Shown here piece by piece: positions 9,699-15,879 of a stretch of 17,866 bases of DNA. Each line of letters starts with the position of its first letter. The first letter of the stretch is position 1. This DNA is from Aminidesulfovibrio sp040307135. Lineage in GTDB: Bacteria; Desulfobacterota; Desulfovibrionia; Desulfovibrionales; Desulfovibrionaceae. Location: NCBI GenBank assembly GCA_040307135.1, contig JAWRKD010000124.1, forward strand, positions 1 through 17,866, written 5' to 3'. The position numbers and the translations under genes were made by a program. The notes beneath the pieces were generated by a model, which saw only the letters and a program-made list of their open reading frames with translations, was not told the DNA's origin and made no database searches.

Positions 9699-10772
9699 AT
9701 GAACTGGGATTGGGAAAAACTGCAAGAGCAGCAACGCCGTCAGCGCGGCCCCGGCCAGGTCCCGCCGGACCTCGGGGACATCGCCGACAAGTTCAAGCGC
9801 ATCAAGGGCCTCCGCCTGCCGCCCGGACGCGTCCTGGCGCTCCTCGTGGCGGTCCTCTGGGCGCTCTCCGGCATCTACATCGTGGAGCCCGACGAGGTGG
9901 GCGTGGTCCAGCGGTTCGGGGCCTTTGACCGGACCACCGGGCCGGGACCGCACTACCACATTCCCTTTCCGGTGGAAAGCGTGACCACCCCCAAGGTCAC
10001 CCGCATCCAGCGCATGGAGTTCGGCTTCCGCACCGTGGGCCGCCAGGGCGACTCCCAGGCCGCCACCCGGCCGGTGCCCGAGGAGTCGCTCATGCTCACC
10101 GGCGACGAGAACATCGTGGACGTGCAGTTCACGGTGCAGTTCGTGGTCAAGGACGCGGAGGACTACCTCTTCAACGTGGCCGACCCCGAGGGCGCGGTGC
10201 GCGGCTCGGCCGAGGCGGCCATGCGCGAGGTCATGGGCAAGAGCAAGATCGACGCCGCGCTCACCTCGGGCAAGGACGAGATCCAGGTCCAGACCCGCGA
10301 CCTCATGCAGTTCATCCTGGACCGCTACCAGGCCGGGATCAAGGTGGTGGCCGTGCAGATGCAGTACGTGCACCCGCCCAGCGAGGTCATCGAGGCCTTC
10401 AAGGACGTGGCCAGCGCCCGCGAGGACAAGAGCCGCTTCATCAACGAGGCCGACGCCTACCGCAACGACATCCTGCCCAAGGCCCGCGGCCAGGCCGCGG
10501 TCATCATCAACGAGGCCGAGGCCTACCGCGAAAGCCTGGTGCGCAAGGCCCAGGGCGAGGCCTCCCGCTTCCTGGCCGTGCTCGGGGAGTACAACCGGGC
10601 CAAGGACGTGACCCGCCAGCGCCTGTACCTGGAGACCATGGAGCGCGTGCTCGGCAACCCGGCCACGGAAAAGCTCGTGCTCACGGACAAGGCCCTGGAG
10701 CGGGCCGTGCCCTACCTGCCTCTCCCCGCCCTGGAGCCGCCCAAGCCCGCCGAGGGGGCCAAGAAACCATGA
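9699..10772 (+). CDS. hflK: HflK, FtsH-modulating band-7 protein
   Basis: Partner of HflC in the membrane HflKC complex that encloses and modulates the FtsH protease. Seen in the 357-residue product: a short polar N-terminus with MNWDWEKLQEQQ, one transmembrane helix (about residues 44-62), then an SPFH/band-7 domain that begins with VEPDEVGVVQRFGAF and continues through GDENIVDVQFTVQF, and a long Ala/Glu-rich coiled coil with the repeats FINEADAYRNDILP and IINEAEAYRESLV. The C-terminus is short and Pro-rich. The start at 9699 is chosen because of AGGGG at 9691-9695 and because the family sequence begins there; the frame is open for 31 codons upstream. The stop overlaps the hflC start as ATGA, so the two are coupled and are made as a pair. 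Confidence 0.95.
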   Translation: MNWDWEKLQEQQRRQRGPGQVPPDLGDIADKFKRIKGLRLPPGRVLALLVAVLWALSGIYIVEPDEVGVVQRFGAFDRTTGPGPHYHIPFPVESVTTPKVTRIQRMEFGFRTVGRQGDSQAATRPVPEESLMLTGDENIVDVQFTVQFVVKDAEDYLFNVADPEGAVRGSAEAAMREVMGKSKIDAALTSGKDEIQVQTRDLMQFILDRYQAGIKVVAVQMQYVHPPSEVIEAFKDVASAREDKSRFINEADAYRNDILPKARGQAAVIINEAEAYRESLVRKAQGEASRFLAVLGEYNRAKDVTRQRLYLETMERVLGNPATEKLVLTDKALERAVPYLPLPALEPPKPAEGAKKP

Positions 10773-11617
10773 CCCGCAAACAGATCTTCCTCGTGGCCGG
10801 GGCCGTGATCCTGGCCCTGCTCCTGGCCCAGAGCCTGTTCATCGTGGACCAGACCGAGACGGCCATCGTGCTCCAGCTGGGCAAGCCGGTCGCCGGCCCG
10901 CTCAAGCCCGGCCTGCACGTCAAGGCGCCCTTCATCCAGGCCGCCATCTTCTTCGACGCCCGGGTCCTGGACTACGACGCCAAGCGCGCCGAGATCCTCA
11001 CCCAGGACAAGAAGGCCATGGTGGTGGACCACTACACCAAGTGGCGCATCAGCGACCCGCTGCGATTCTACCAGAGCGTGCGCGGCATCCCCGGGGGCCA
11101 GGCCCGGCTCGACGACATCACCTACGCGGCCTTGCGCGAGGCCCTGGGCCGCCACACCCTTATCGAGGTGGTCTCGGAGAAGCGCACCGAAATCATGGAG
11201 CAGGTGGTGAAGCGCTCCCAGGAGCTGCTCTCGCCCTACGGCATGACCGTGGTGGACGTGCGCATCAAGCGCACCGACCTGCCGCCCGAGAACGAGCGGG
11301 CCATCTTCGGCCGCATGCAGGCCGAACGCGAACGCCAGGCCAAGCAGTACCGCTCCGAGGGCCAGGAGGAAGCCGCCAAGATCCGGGCCCAGGCCGACAA
11401 GGAGCGCACGGTGCTCCTGGCCGAGGCCGAGCGCCAGGCCTCGACCATCCGCGGCGAGGGCGACGCCAAGGCCACCCGGACCTACGCCGAGGCCTACGGC
11501 CAGTCGCCGGAGTTCTACGCCTTCAAGCGCAGTCTCGAGGCGTACGAGTCCTCGCTCAAGGACAACACGCGGCTGGTCCTGACTCCCGGCAGCCCGTTCC
11601 TGCGCTACTTCCAGTAG
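10769..11617 (+). CDS. hflC: HflC, FtsH-modulating band-7 protein
   Basis: Second subunit of the HflKC assembly. The 282-residue protein has one N-terminal transmembrane helix (about residues 6-24), then the band-7 opening VDQTETAIVLQLGKPV, the segment DHYTKWRISDPLRFY typical of HflC, the region DVRIKRTDLPPENERAIFGRMQAER, and an Ala/Glu-rich coiled coil ending in EAYGQSPEFYAFKRSLEAY, a well-conserved HflC signature. It overlaps hflK by four bases. A GAGGGGG stretch about 11 bases before the ATG may help initiation. The pair ends in a strong terminator, so hflKC form their own transcription unit. No ftsH is present in the window. Confidence 0.96.
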   Translation: MTRKQIFLVAGAVILALLLAQSLFIVDQTETAIVLQLGKPVAGPLKPGLHVKAPFIQAAIFFDARVLDYDAKRAEILTQDKKAMVVDHYTKWRISDPLRFYQSVRGIPGGQARLDDITYAALREALGRHTLIEVVSEKRTEIMEQVVKRSQELLSPYGMTVVDVRIKRTDLPPENERAIFGRMQAERERQAKQYRSEGQEEAAKIRAQADKERTVLLAEAERQASTIRGEGDAKATRTYAEAYGQSPEFYAFKRSLEAYESSLKDNTRLVLTPGSPFLRYFQ

Positions 11618-11647
11618 CCGCACGAACACGCATTCCAACACCTCTCC

Positions 11648-11689
11648 GCCGCGCACCGTGCTCACCAAAGGACGGTGCGCGGCTTTTTT
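11648..11689 (+). terminator. Intrinsic terminator of hflKC
   Basis: A perfect 12-base-pair stem GCCGCGCACCGT (11648-11659) with ACGGTGCGCGGC (11672-11683), a 12-base loop, and six T (11684-11689). It follows the hflC stop by 30 bases and points along +. Confidence 0.95.
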
Positions 11690-11980
11690 CAACCCTTCCC
11701 AGCCTCTCTCCATCAAACGCGGGCATCCCTGCCCTCGCACGGCATGAATGTAGGCGCTCCCCCCGCCCCGCGCGCGGGCGGCGCGGCCCCCCCTCCGACA
11801 GCACGGTTCGGCCCCCGCGCCCTGGCCGGGCTCATTTGCCACGTATTTCCCAGCAACTACCGGGGACATTATTTTTTCATGAATTTGAGCGGGTGCTCAC
11901 TTCCCTCTTCAAAAATCTGCTATATTCTTTCTCATGGGAACGGCTCGAGCAAGGCGCGCCGCCGGTTCCCGAATGCTTTC

Positions 11981-12009
11981 TTGACATTCGGACAGGCTCT
12001 GTCTACTAG
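11981..12009 (+). promoter_or_regulatory. Sigma-70-like promoter with operator-like repeats
   Basis: A perfect TTGACA (11981-11986), a 17-base spacer, and TACTAG (12004-12009, 3 of 6). Two inverted repeats overlap it, one around the -35 and one filling the spacer, as expected of a repressed promoter. Transcription would begin near 12016 and give the repressor gene a leader of about 240 bases, unusually long. A second -10-like TATAAG at 12187-12192 lies closer to the gene but lacks a clear -35. Confidence 0.5.
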
Positions 12010-12191
12010 ACCTCTATTTTCGCGAAGGAGAACACGAAGCAGACAAAAGATTCGGATGGAAGCAGAGGCGCGAGGGGATCACAGTGAAGGGGTTTGCTGT
12101 CTCGCGTGAGCTCATTTGCTGGGAATCAACAGAGGGGGAAGCATTCATATCGATGGAACAACGGGCTTCAACCAACAGAGAAGCACTATAA

Positions 12192-12221
12192 GTTGGTAGA
12201 TATAACAACGCATTTAGTTGT
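12192..12221. promoter_or_regulatory. Alternating GTTG/CAAC half-sites, candidate operator
   Basis: GTTG (12192-12195), CAAC (12206-12209) and GTTG (12217-12220) alternate. The last two lie in a five-base-pair inverted repeat ACAAC-N7-GTTGT (12205-12221). More CAAC copies occur at about 12158-12175. The site lies 35-65 bases before the repressor ATG and could be its own operator. Confidence 0.35.
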
Positions 12222-12255
12222 GACCAAGTATTCACCACCTGATAAGGGAGCGCAT

Positions 12256-12975
12256 ATGCCCAAGAACAAGAAGAAGTGCGACGAAAACCTCGAGCGCTGG
12301 TTCAACGAGGTTCTCGAACGCATCAAGAAGGCCACCGGGGCGCGGACCCAAGTGCAGCTGGCGGAGGTTCTGGACGTCCGGCAGTCGAGCATATCGGACG
12401 CCAAGCGCCGCTGCTCGGTGCCCGCCGACTGGTTCCTCAAGCTCTTCCGCAGCCACGGGCTCTCGCCCGACTGGCTGGCCCAGGGCACGGAACCGGTCTA
12501 CCTGAACCCCACCCGCGGCAAGGTGGCCGCCGACACCCTGCTGCGCGAAGCTCCCGCTCCCTACGGCAAGCCCCATTCCCGCAGCCGCGTTGTGCCGGTC
12601 TGCTCCATGGCCGCGCCCAAGGACGGCGGCCCGACCTGGGAGCCCATGCCCGTTGACGACCTGGCCATTCCCGAGAGCTTCCACCGCGACAGCCTCGTGG
12701 TCATCAAGATGGACTCCACCGGCATGGAGCCGATCATCTGCCGGGGCGCCTTCGTGGGCATCGACACGGCCCAGAAGCAGTGCCCGGACGGCGACTTCAG
12801 CGCCGTCTACTTCCCCAAGCAGGGCCTGCTCGTCCGGCGGGTCTACTTCCAGAACGGCGAGTACGTCCTGCGCGCCGAGAAGGACTATTCCGACATCGTC
12901 ATCCCGGCGGGAGACATGAAGGACCGCATCGTGGGCCGCGTGGCCTGGGTGCTCCAGAACATCACCCCCATGTGA
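12256..12975 (+). CDS. CI/LexA-fold repressor with degenerate S24 peptidase domain
   Basis: A 239-residue transcription regulator of the phage CI type. Seen: an N-terminal helix-turn-helix of the Phage_CI_repr kind (about residues 30-56, TQVQLAEVLDVRQSSISDAKRR region) followed by LSPDWLAQGTEPVY, a linker, and a C-terminal S24/LexA-like fold from about 112. In S24 peptidases the catalytic serine directly precedes Met (G-x-S-M); here the segment reads DSTGMEP, placing Gly156 at that spot. The catalytic Lys of the V-K-R strand is Arg194 (LLVRRVY). Self-cleavage therefore seems lost, and the domain may serve dimerisation or ligand sensing. The start at 12256 has AAGGGAG five bases upstream; 53 earlier open codons lack support. 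It stands alone, ends in a terminator, and no phage genes are near. Confidence 0.88.
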   Translation: MPKNKKKCDENLERWFNEVLERIKKATGARTQVQLAEVLDVRQSSISDAKRRCSVPADWFLKLFRSHGLSPDWLAQGTEPVYLNPTRGKVAADTLLREAPAPYGKPHSRSRVVPVCSMAAPKDGGPTWEPMPVDDLAIPESFHRDSLVVIKMDSTGMEPIICRGAFVGIDTAQKQCPDGDFSAVYFPKQGLLVRRVYFQNGEYVLRAEKDYSDIVIPAGDMKDRIVGRVAWVLQNITPM

Positions 12976-13003
12976 CCTTCAGGGCTGTTTCCCAGCCCCC
13001 ACA

Positions 13004-13034
13004 GGCTCGGACGCGCGGCGTTCGGGCCTTTTTT
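13004..13034 (+). terminator. Intrinsic terminator of the repressor gene
   Basis: An 11-base-pair stem with two G-U pairs, GGCTCGGACGC (13004-13014) with GCGTTCGGGCC (13018-13028), loop GCG, then six T (13029-13034). It separates the repressor from panB. Confidence 0.85.
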
Positions 13035-13049
13035 GCGCCCTCCGCCCGC

Positions 13050-13078
13050 TTGACGCGGGGTTTCCCAGGACCTACGCT
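13050..13078 (+). promoter_or_regulatory. Promoter of panB
   Basis: TTGACG (13050-13055, 5 of 6) and TACGCT (13073-13078, 3 of 6) with a 17-base spacer, directly behind the repressor terminator. The short leader forms a small hairpin CGGCC-TTCA-GGCCG (about 13086-13099) just before the GAAGGAG ribosome binding site. Confidence 0.5.
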
Positions 13079-13113
13079 TCGGGTCCGGCCTTCAGGCCGA
13101 AGGAGAACGCCAC

Positions 13114-13947
13114 ATGTCCAAGCAACTCACCGCACCCGACATCCAGGCCCTCAAGGGCCGCAAGAAAATCGTCGCCGTCACCGCCTACGACTACGCCACC
13201 GGCTGCATCGCGGACGCCGCCGAGCCGGACCTCGTGCTCGTGGGCGACTCCCTGGGCATGGTCGTCATGGGCCTGCCCGACACCCTGGGCGTGACCATGG
13301 AGGACATGCTCCATCACTGCCGCTGCACCGCGCGCGCCGTGCGCCACGCCCTGCTTGTGGGCGACATGCCCTTCCTGTCCTACCATGCGGGAGTGGAGCA
13401 GGCCGTGCTGAACGCCGGGCGCTTCCTCAAGGAAGGAAACACCCGGGCCGTGAAGCTGGAGGGCGGGCGGGCCGTGCTGCCCCAGGTGCGGGCCATCGTC
13501 GCCTCGGGCATCCCGGTGGTGGGGCACATCGGACTCACGCCCCAGCACGTCGCCGGTTTCGGCGGATTCAAGGCCCAAGGCAAGACCGCCGAGGCCGCGC
13601 GCATCCTCCTGGAGGACGCCCGAGCCCTGGCCGACGCGGGCTGCTTCGCCCTGACCCTGGAGGCCATGCCCCGGGAGGTGGCCGCGCGGATCACCGAGGC
13701 CGTGCCCATCCCGACCATCGGCATCGGCGCGGGTCCGGACACCGACGGCCAGGTTCTGGTCTTCCACGACCTGCTCGGCCTGTTCGACCGCTTCGTGCCC
13801 AAGTTCGTCAAACAGTACGCCCAGCTCTTCGGGCCGGCGGTGGAGGCCGTGCGGGCCTACGCCGAGGAGGTCCGCCGGGGAACCTTCCCGGGCCCGGAGC
13901 AGACCACCGGCATGGACCCCAAGGAGCTGGAACGGCTCACGGACTGA
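13114..13947 (+). CDS. panB: 3-methyl-2-oxobutanoate hydroxymethyltransferase PanB
   Basis: First committed enzyme of pantothenate and coenzyme A synthesis: it transfers a hydroxymethyl group from methylene-tetrahydrofolate to 2-oxoisovalerate, giving ketopantoate. The 277-residue product carries the family residues in place: VTAYDY near the start, Mg-binding D45 (VGDSLGMVVMG) and D84 (VGDMPF), substrate-binding K114 (VKLEGG) and the catalytic glutamate E183 (TLEAMP). GHIGLTPQ is also present. The length is normal. The ATG has GAAGGAG about eight bases upstream. No panC, panD or panE is next to it; instead a membrane protein gene starts ten bases after the stop, so both are probably cotranscribed from the promoter at 13050. 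Confidence 0.97.
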   Translation: MSKQLTAPDIQALKGRKKIVAVTAYDYATGCIADAAEPDLVLVGDSLGMVVMGLPDTLGVTMEDMLHHCRCTARAVRHALLVGDMPFLSYHAGVEQAVLNAGRFLKEGNTRAVKLEGGRAVLPQVRAIVASGIPVVGHIGLTPQHVAGFGGFKAQGKTAEAARILLEDARALADAGCFALTLEAMPREVAARITEAVPIPTIGIGAGPDTDGQVLVFHDLLGLFDRFVPKFVKQYAQLFGPAVEAVRAYAEEVRRGTFPGPEQTTGMDPKELERLTD

Positions 13948-13957
13948 CCCGCCGCGC

Positions 13958-14914
13958 ATGGAACTGAACGCACACGTCCTCTGGAACGGGCTGGCCTGGC
14001 CGCTCCTCCGCCTCTGCGCCGCGGTGAGCGTGGGTCTCTTCGTGGGCAACCTCATCGAGTCCCTGAACTGGACCCGGGCCGTGGCCAAGGTGGCCGCGCC
14101 GCTCATCCGTCTGGCCCGGCTCCAGGACATCTCCGGGGCCAGCTTCAGCATGGCCTTCTTCTCCGGCGCGGCGGCCAACTCCATGCTGGCGGAAGCCTAC
14201 GAGCAGGGCAAGATGACCGAGCGGGAGGTGATCCTCTCCAACCTCTTCAACAGCCTGCCCACCAACTTCCTGCACCTGCCCACGGTGCTGGCCCTGGCCG
14301 TGCCCTTCCTGCGCGAGGCGGCCTTCGTCTACGTGGGCCTGACCGTGCTCTCGGCGCTCATCCGCACGGCGGTCATCGTGGGTTGGGGACGGCTCACCCT
14401 GCCCCCCCTGCCCGAGGGCTGCGTGGTCTGCCTGCTCAACGACGGCGGCTTCAAGGGCCTGGGACCGGCCCTGCGCAAGACCGTGGAGCGCTTCAAGAAG
14501 CGTCTGCCCCGGCTCATCTTCATCACCGTGCCGGTCTACACCCTGTTCTTCTTCCTCAAGCGTTGGGGAGTGTTCGACATGGTCGAGTCGGCCATGAGCC
14601 ACAGCGCGCTGCTCTCCTGGCTGCCGCCAGAGGCCGTGGGCGTGGTGGCCTTCCAACTGGCGGCAGAGACCACGGCGGGCTTCGCCGCGGCCGGGGCCCT
14701 GCTCACCGCCGGGGCCCTGAGCGTCAAGGAGATGGTCCTGGCGCTCCTGGTGGGAGCCATCCTCTCCACGCCCATGCGCGCGGTGCGCCACCAGTTCCCC
14801 TACTACGCCGGAATCTTCAAGACCCGCCTGGCCGTGCGCCTCATCCTGCACAACCAGGCCCTGCGCGCCGCGACCCTGGCCCTGGTGGCCGCGCTCTACG
14901 CCCTCCTGGGTTGA
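13958..14914 (+). CDS. Nucleoside-recognition (Gate) domain membrane protein
   Basis: A 318-residue polytopic inner membrane protein with Gate/nucleoside-recognition family features (PF07670-like). Seen: about eight to nine hydrophobic segments, the motif SFSMAFFSGAAANSMLAEAYE followed by EREVILSNLFNSLPTNFLHLP, a charged cytoplasmic loop (RKTVERFKKRLPR), and a second gate-like part QLAAETTAGFAAAGALL with GAILSTPMRAVRHQ. The two similar halves suggest an internal repeat as in transport proteins. The substrate is unknown: despite the domain name few members are proven nucleoside transporters, and the position behind panB does not settle it. The start codon at 13958 lacks a clear ribosome binding site and lies ten bases after the panB stop, so translation probably depends on coupling. 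Confidence 0.8.
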   Translation: MELNAHVLWNGLAWPLLRLCAAVSVGLFVGNLIESLNWTRAVAKVAAPLIRLARLQDISGASFSMAFFSGAAANSMLAEAYEQGKMTEREVILSNLFNSLPTNFLHLPTVLALAVPFLREAAFVYVGLTVLSALIRTAVIVGWGRLTLPPLPEGCVVCLLNDGGFKGLGPALRKTVERFKKRLPRLIFITVPVYTLFFFLKRWGVFDMVESAMSHSALLSWLPPEAVGVVAFQLAAETTAGFAAAGALLTAGALSVKEMVLALLVGAILSTPMRAVRHQFPYYAGIFKTRLAVRLILHNQALRAATLALVAALYALLG

Positions 14915-14929
14915 CGGCCCGTCGGCCGT
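14914..14929 (+). repeat. Small hairpin after the Gate protein stop
   Basis: ACGGCC-CGTC-GGCCGT is a perfect six-base-pair inverted repeat starting at the last base of the stop codon. No T-run follows, so it is not a classic intrinsic terminator, though no better one exists for the panB unit before the terminator at 15156. Confidence 0.4.
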
Positions 14930-14996
14930 GCAACGAAGCCGATCCCGTTGCACATATGTGCAGACACAAGTGCAACACTTGTGCAGCACATTGCAC
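14928..14996. promoter_or_regulatory. Phased TGCA site array, candidate sigma-54 enhancer
   Basis: Six TGCA cores begin at 14929, 14949, 14959, 14971, 14982 and 14992, with steps of 20, 10, 12, 11 and 10 bases, so all face about the same side of the helix. They are embedded in GTGCA(A/G) or TTGCAC and form longer symmetric sites: the perfect 14-base palindrome TGCACATATGTGCA (14949-14962) and CACAAGTG-CAA-CACTTGTG (14965-14983). The array is centred about 115 bases before the predicted start of the sigma-54 promoter at 15063, the usual distance for enhancer-binding activators. Confidence 0.65.
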
Positions 14997-15062
14997 GCGC
15001 AGCGCAGGTCGACAACACACAATAATTTGTGAAATCCAATGATTCCAGTGTGTAGTATATTT

Positions 15063-15079
15063 TGGCACGGGACTCGCAT
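15063..15079 (+). promoter_or_regulatory. Sigma-54 (-24/-12) promoter
   Basis: TGGCACG (15063-15069), four bases, then TCGCAT (15074-15079). GG (15064-15065) and GC (15076-15077) are exactly ten bases apart. Against the consensus TGGCACG-N4-TTGC(A/T) there is one mismatch (TCGC). Transcription would begin near 15089. No protein-coding gene lies downstream on this strand before a terminator. Confidence 0.7.
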
Positions 15080-15088
15080 ATCTTCGAA

Positions 15089-15190
15089 TCAACAGGCACA
15101 GCACAGCGAGCCTCACCCAGTCACACGTTTCCTTCCCAAACTCCTCTCTCTCCGTAAGAAGGGGCCCCAAAAGGGCCCCTTCTTATTTGT
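15089..15190 (+). ncRNA. Candidate sigma-54-dependent small RNA
   Basis: A predicted transcript of about 100 bases from the sigma-54 promoter to the 12-base-pair terminator. It contains no ATG and no frame with a ribosome binding site. The 5' part is A/C/G mixed and appears unstructured. The middle (15129-15153) is almost purely pyrimidine, with CCTTCCC and CTCCTCTCTCTCC, which are complementary to Shine-Dalgarno sequences. Size, sigma-54 promoter, enhancer array, open C/U-rich stretch and strong terminator match the plan of the Vibrio Qrr RNAs; no sequence homology to Qrr is claimed. An untranslated remnant leader is the main alternative. Confidence 0.55.
15156..15188. terminator. Intrinsic terminator of the candidate small RNA
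   Basis: A perfect 12-base-pair stem AAGAAGGGGCCC (15156-15167) with GGGCCCCTTCTT (15173-15184), loop CAAAA, followed on + by ATTTG. The T-rich TTCTTATTT gives the tail on +. On - the arm also ends in TTCTT, so it may also stop transcripts of the protease gene, whose stop is 34 bases away. Confidence 0.8.
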
Positions 15191-15217
15191 GCAACCAGTC
15201 TCGGCGGGACCGGATCA

Positions 15218-15739
15218 TCAGCCCGCGCCCAAGGCCTCGGCATCGCGGTCCGCCGGGGACCAGACCCCGCCCAGGCGCTCGATCTCGCGCAACAGGAGCC
15301 GGACCAGGTCCGGCAGGCGGCGAGCCACCACCGGGGTCAGTTCCAGGCCCACGCCGTCCATGTCCTGGGGCTCCACGCCCAGAACCACCAGTTCCGGCAG
15401 TGCGCCGAGCACGTCGCAGTAGGTCAGGGTGTCCAGGAGGTCGGCCTGGTGCGGGGATTTGCCCGGGTCGATGCGCAGGGGCAGGTCCGCGCCCGTGAGC
15501 CGGTAGATGGAGCCGGGCTCCCCGCCGCCGAGCACGGCGTCGGCCACCACCAGAACGTCGGCCTCCATGATCGGGCCCATGAGCAGCATGCCCTGGGTGC
15601 CGCCGTCCAGAAGCGTCACGTTCTCCGAGAAGACATACTCCCGCGCCAGCTTCTCCACGGCGCGCACGCCCACCCCTTCGTCGCTGCGCAGGATGTTGCC
15701 CACTCCCAGCACCAGGATACGATTATTTGTGTTTTTCAT
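15218..15739 (-). CDS. Hydrogenase maturation protease, HyaD/HybD type
   Basis: Endopeptidase that removes the C-terminal peptide of a [NiFe] hydrogenase large subunit after nickel insertion. The 173-residue product has the opening LVLGVGNILRSDEGVG and the three residues that bind nickel in E. coli HybD (E16, D62, H93) at matching places: E21, D67 (VVADAV) and H97 (SPHQADLL). The length is normal with a slightly long C-terminus. The start at 15739 is the family start; the frame continues 59 codons upstream without family sequence. No Shine-Dalgarno precedes it; instead palindromes fill that space. No hydrogenase subunit gene is in the window, so this protease is apart from its substrate. The upstream DNA is AT-rich and unlike the gene. 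Confidence 0.93.
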   Translation of the reverse strand: MKNTNNRILVLGVGNILRSDEGVGVRAVEKLAREYVFSENVTLLDGGTQGMLLMGPIMEADVLVVADAVLGGGEPGSIYRLTGADLPLRIDPGKSPHQADLLDTLTYCDVLGALPELVVLGVEPQDMDGVGLELTPVVARRLPDLVRLLLREIERLGGVWSPADRDAEALGAG

Positions 15740-15747
15740 GCGCAATT

Positions 15748-15772
15748 TTCGTATACGAATTTTCAATTCGTA
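15748..15772. promoter_or_regulatory. Nested palindromes at the protease start, candidate operator
   Basis: TTCGTATACGAA (15748-15759) is a perfect 12-base palindrome. It overlaps a second inverted repeat of seven-base arms TACGAAT/ATTCGTA (15754-15760 with 15766-15772). The left edge lies nine bases before the protease ATG and covers the place of a ribosome binding site, so binding of a protein here, or folding in RNA, would block expression. Confidence 0.55.
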
Positions 15773-15833
15773 GCAACAATGCCGCCGCCGTCCGCTCCGG
15801 AATATCGCCTCCACGAGCCTCCGTATCGATTTC

Positions 15834-15855
15834 CAAATTTTCTCTAGAAAATTTG
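15834..15855. repeat. 22-base inverted repeat
   Basis: A perfect nine-base arm CAAATTTTC (15834-15842), a TCTA spacer, and GAAAATTTG (15847-15855). It lies about 95 bases before the protease ATG in its likely promoter region. No T-run follows on either strand, so it is more likely a protein-binding site than a terminator. Confidence 0.5.
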
Positions 15856-15879
15856 CGGCCCGCAACCGTGAAGTCCGAC

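Larger units (their letters stand above)
11690..12255 (+). promoter_or_regulatory. Regulatory region upstream of the repressor gene
   Basis: A 566-base stretch with no convincing gene. From about 11850 it is far less GC-rich than its surroundings. It holds a promoter-like TTGACA (11981-11986), an inverted repeat with arms CCGAATG/CATTCGG (11969-11991) around that -35, a second GACAG-GCT-CTGTC (11991-12003), TGAGC-GGGT-GCTCA (11886-11899), a hairpin GGGAAC/GTTCCC (about 11937-11970), a ten-base direct repeat GCTCATTTGC (11830-11839 and 12110-12119), and a cluster of CAAC/GTTG half-sites (12156-12222). Short frames such as 12153-12191 (12 codons) have no support. Confidence 0.55.

Noticed and set aside
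11675..12109. A 144-codon + frame after the hflC terminator.
   Set aside because: Mixed, Arg/Pro/Ser-rich translation with no ribosome binding site; it starts inside a terminator and crosses several palindromes.
12094..12255. An N-terminal extension of the repressor by 53 codons.
   Set aside because: No ribosome binding site or family sequence, and AAGGGAG sits properly before the ATG at 12256.
15039..15422. A 127-codon + frame covering the small RNA terminator and the antisense of the protease gene.
   Set aside because: It reads through a strong terminator hairpin, has no ribosome binding site and is a shadow of the protease gene.
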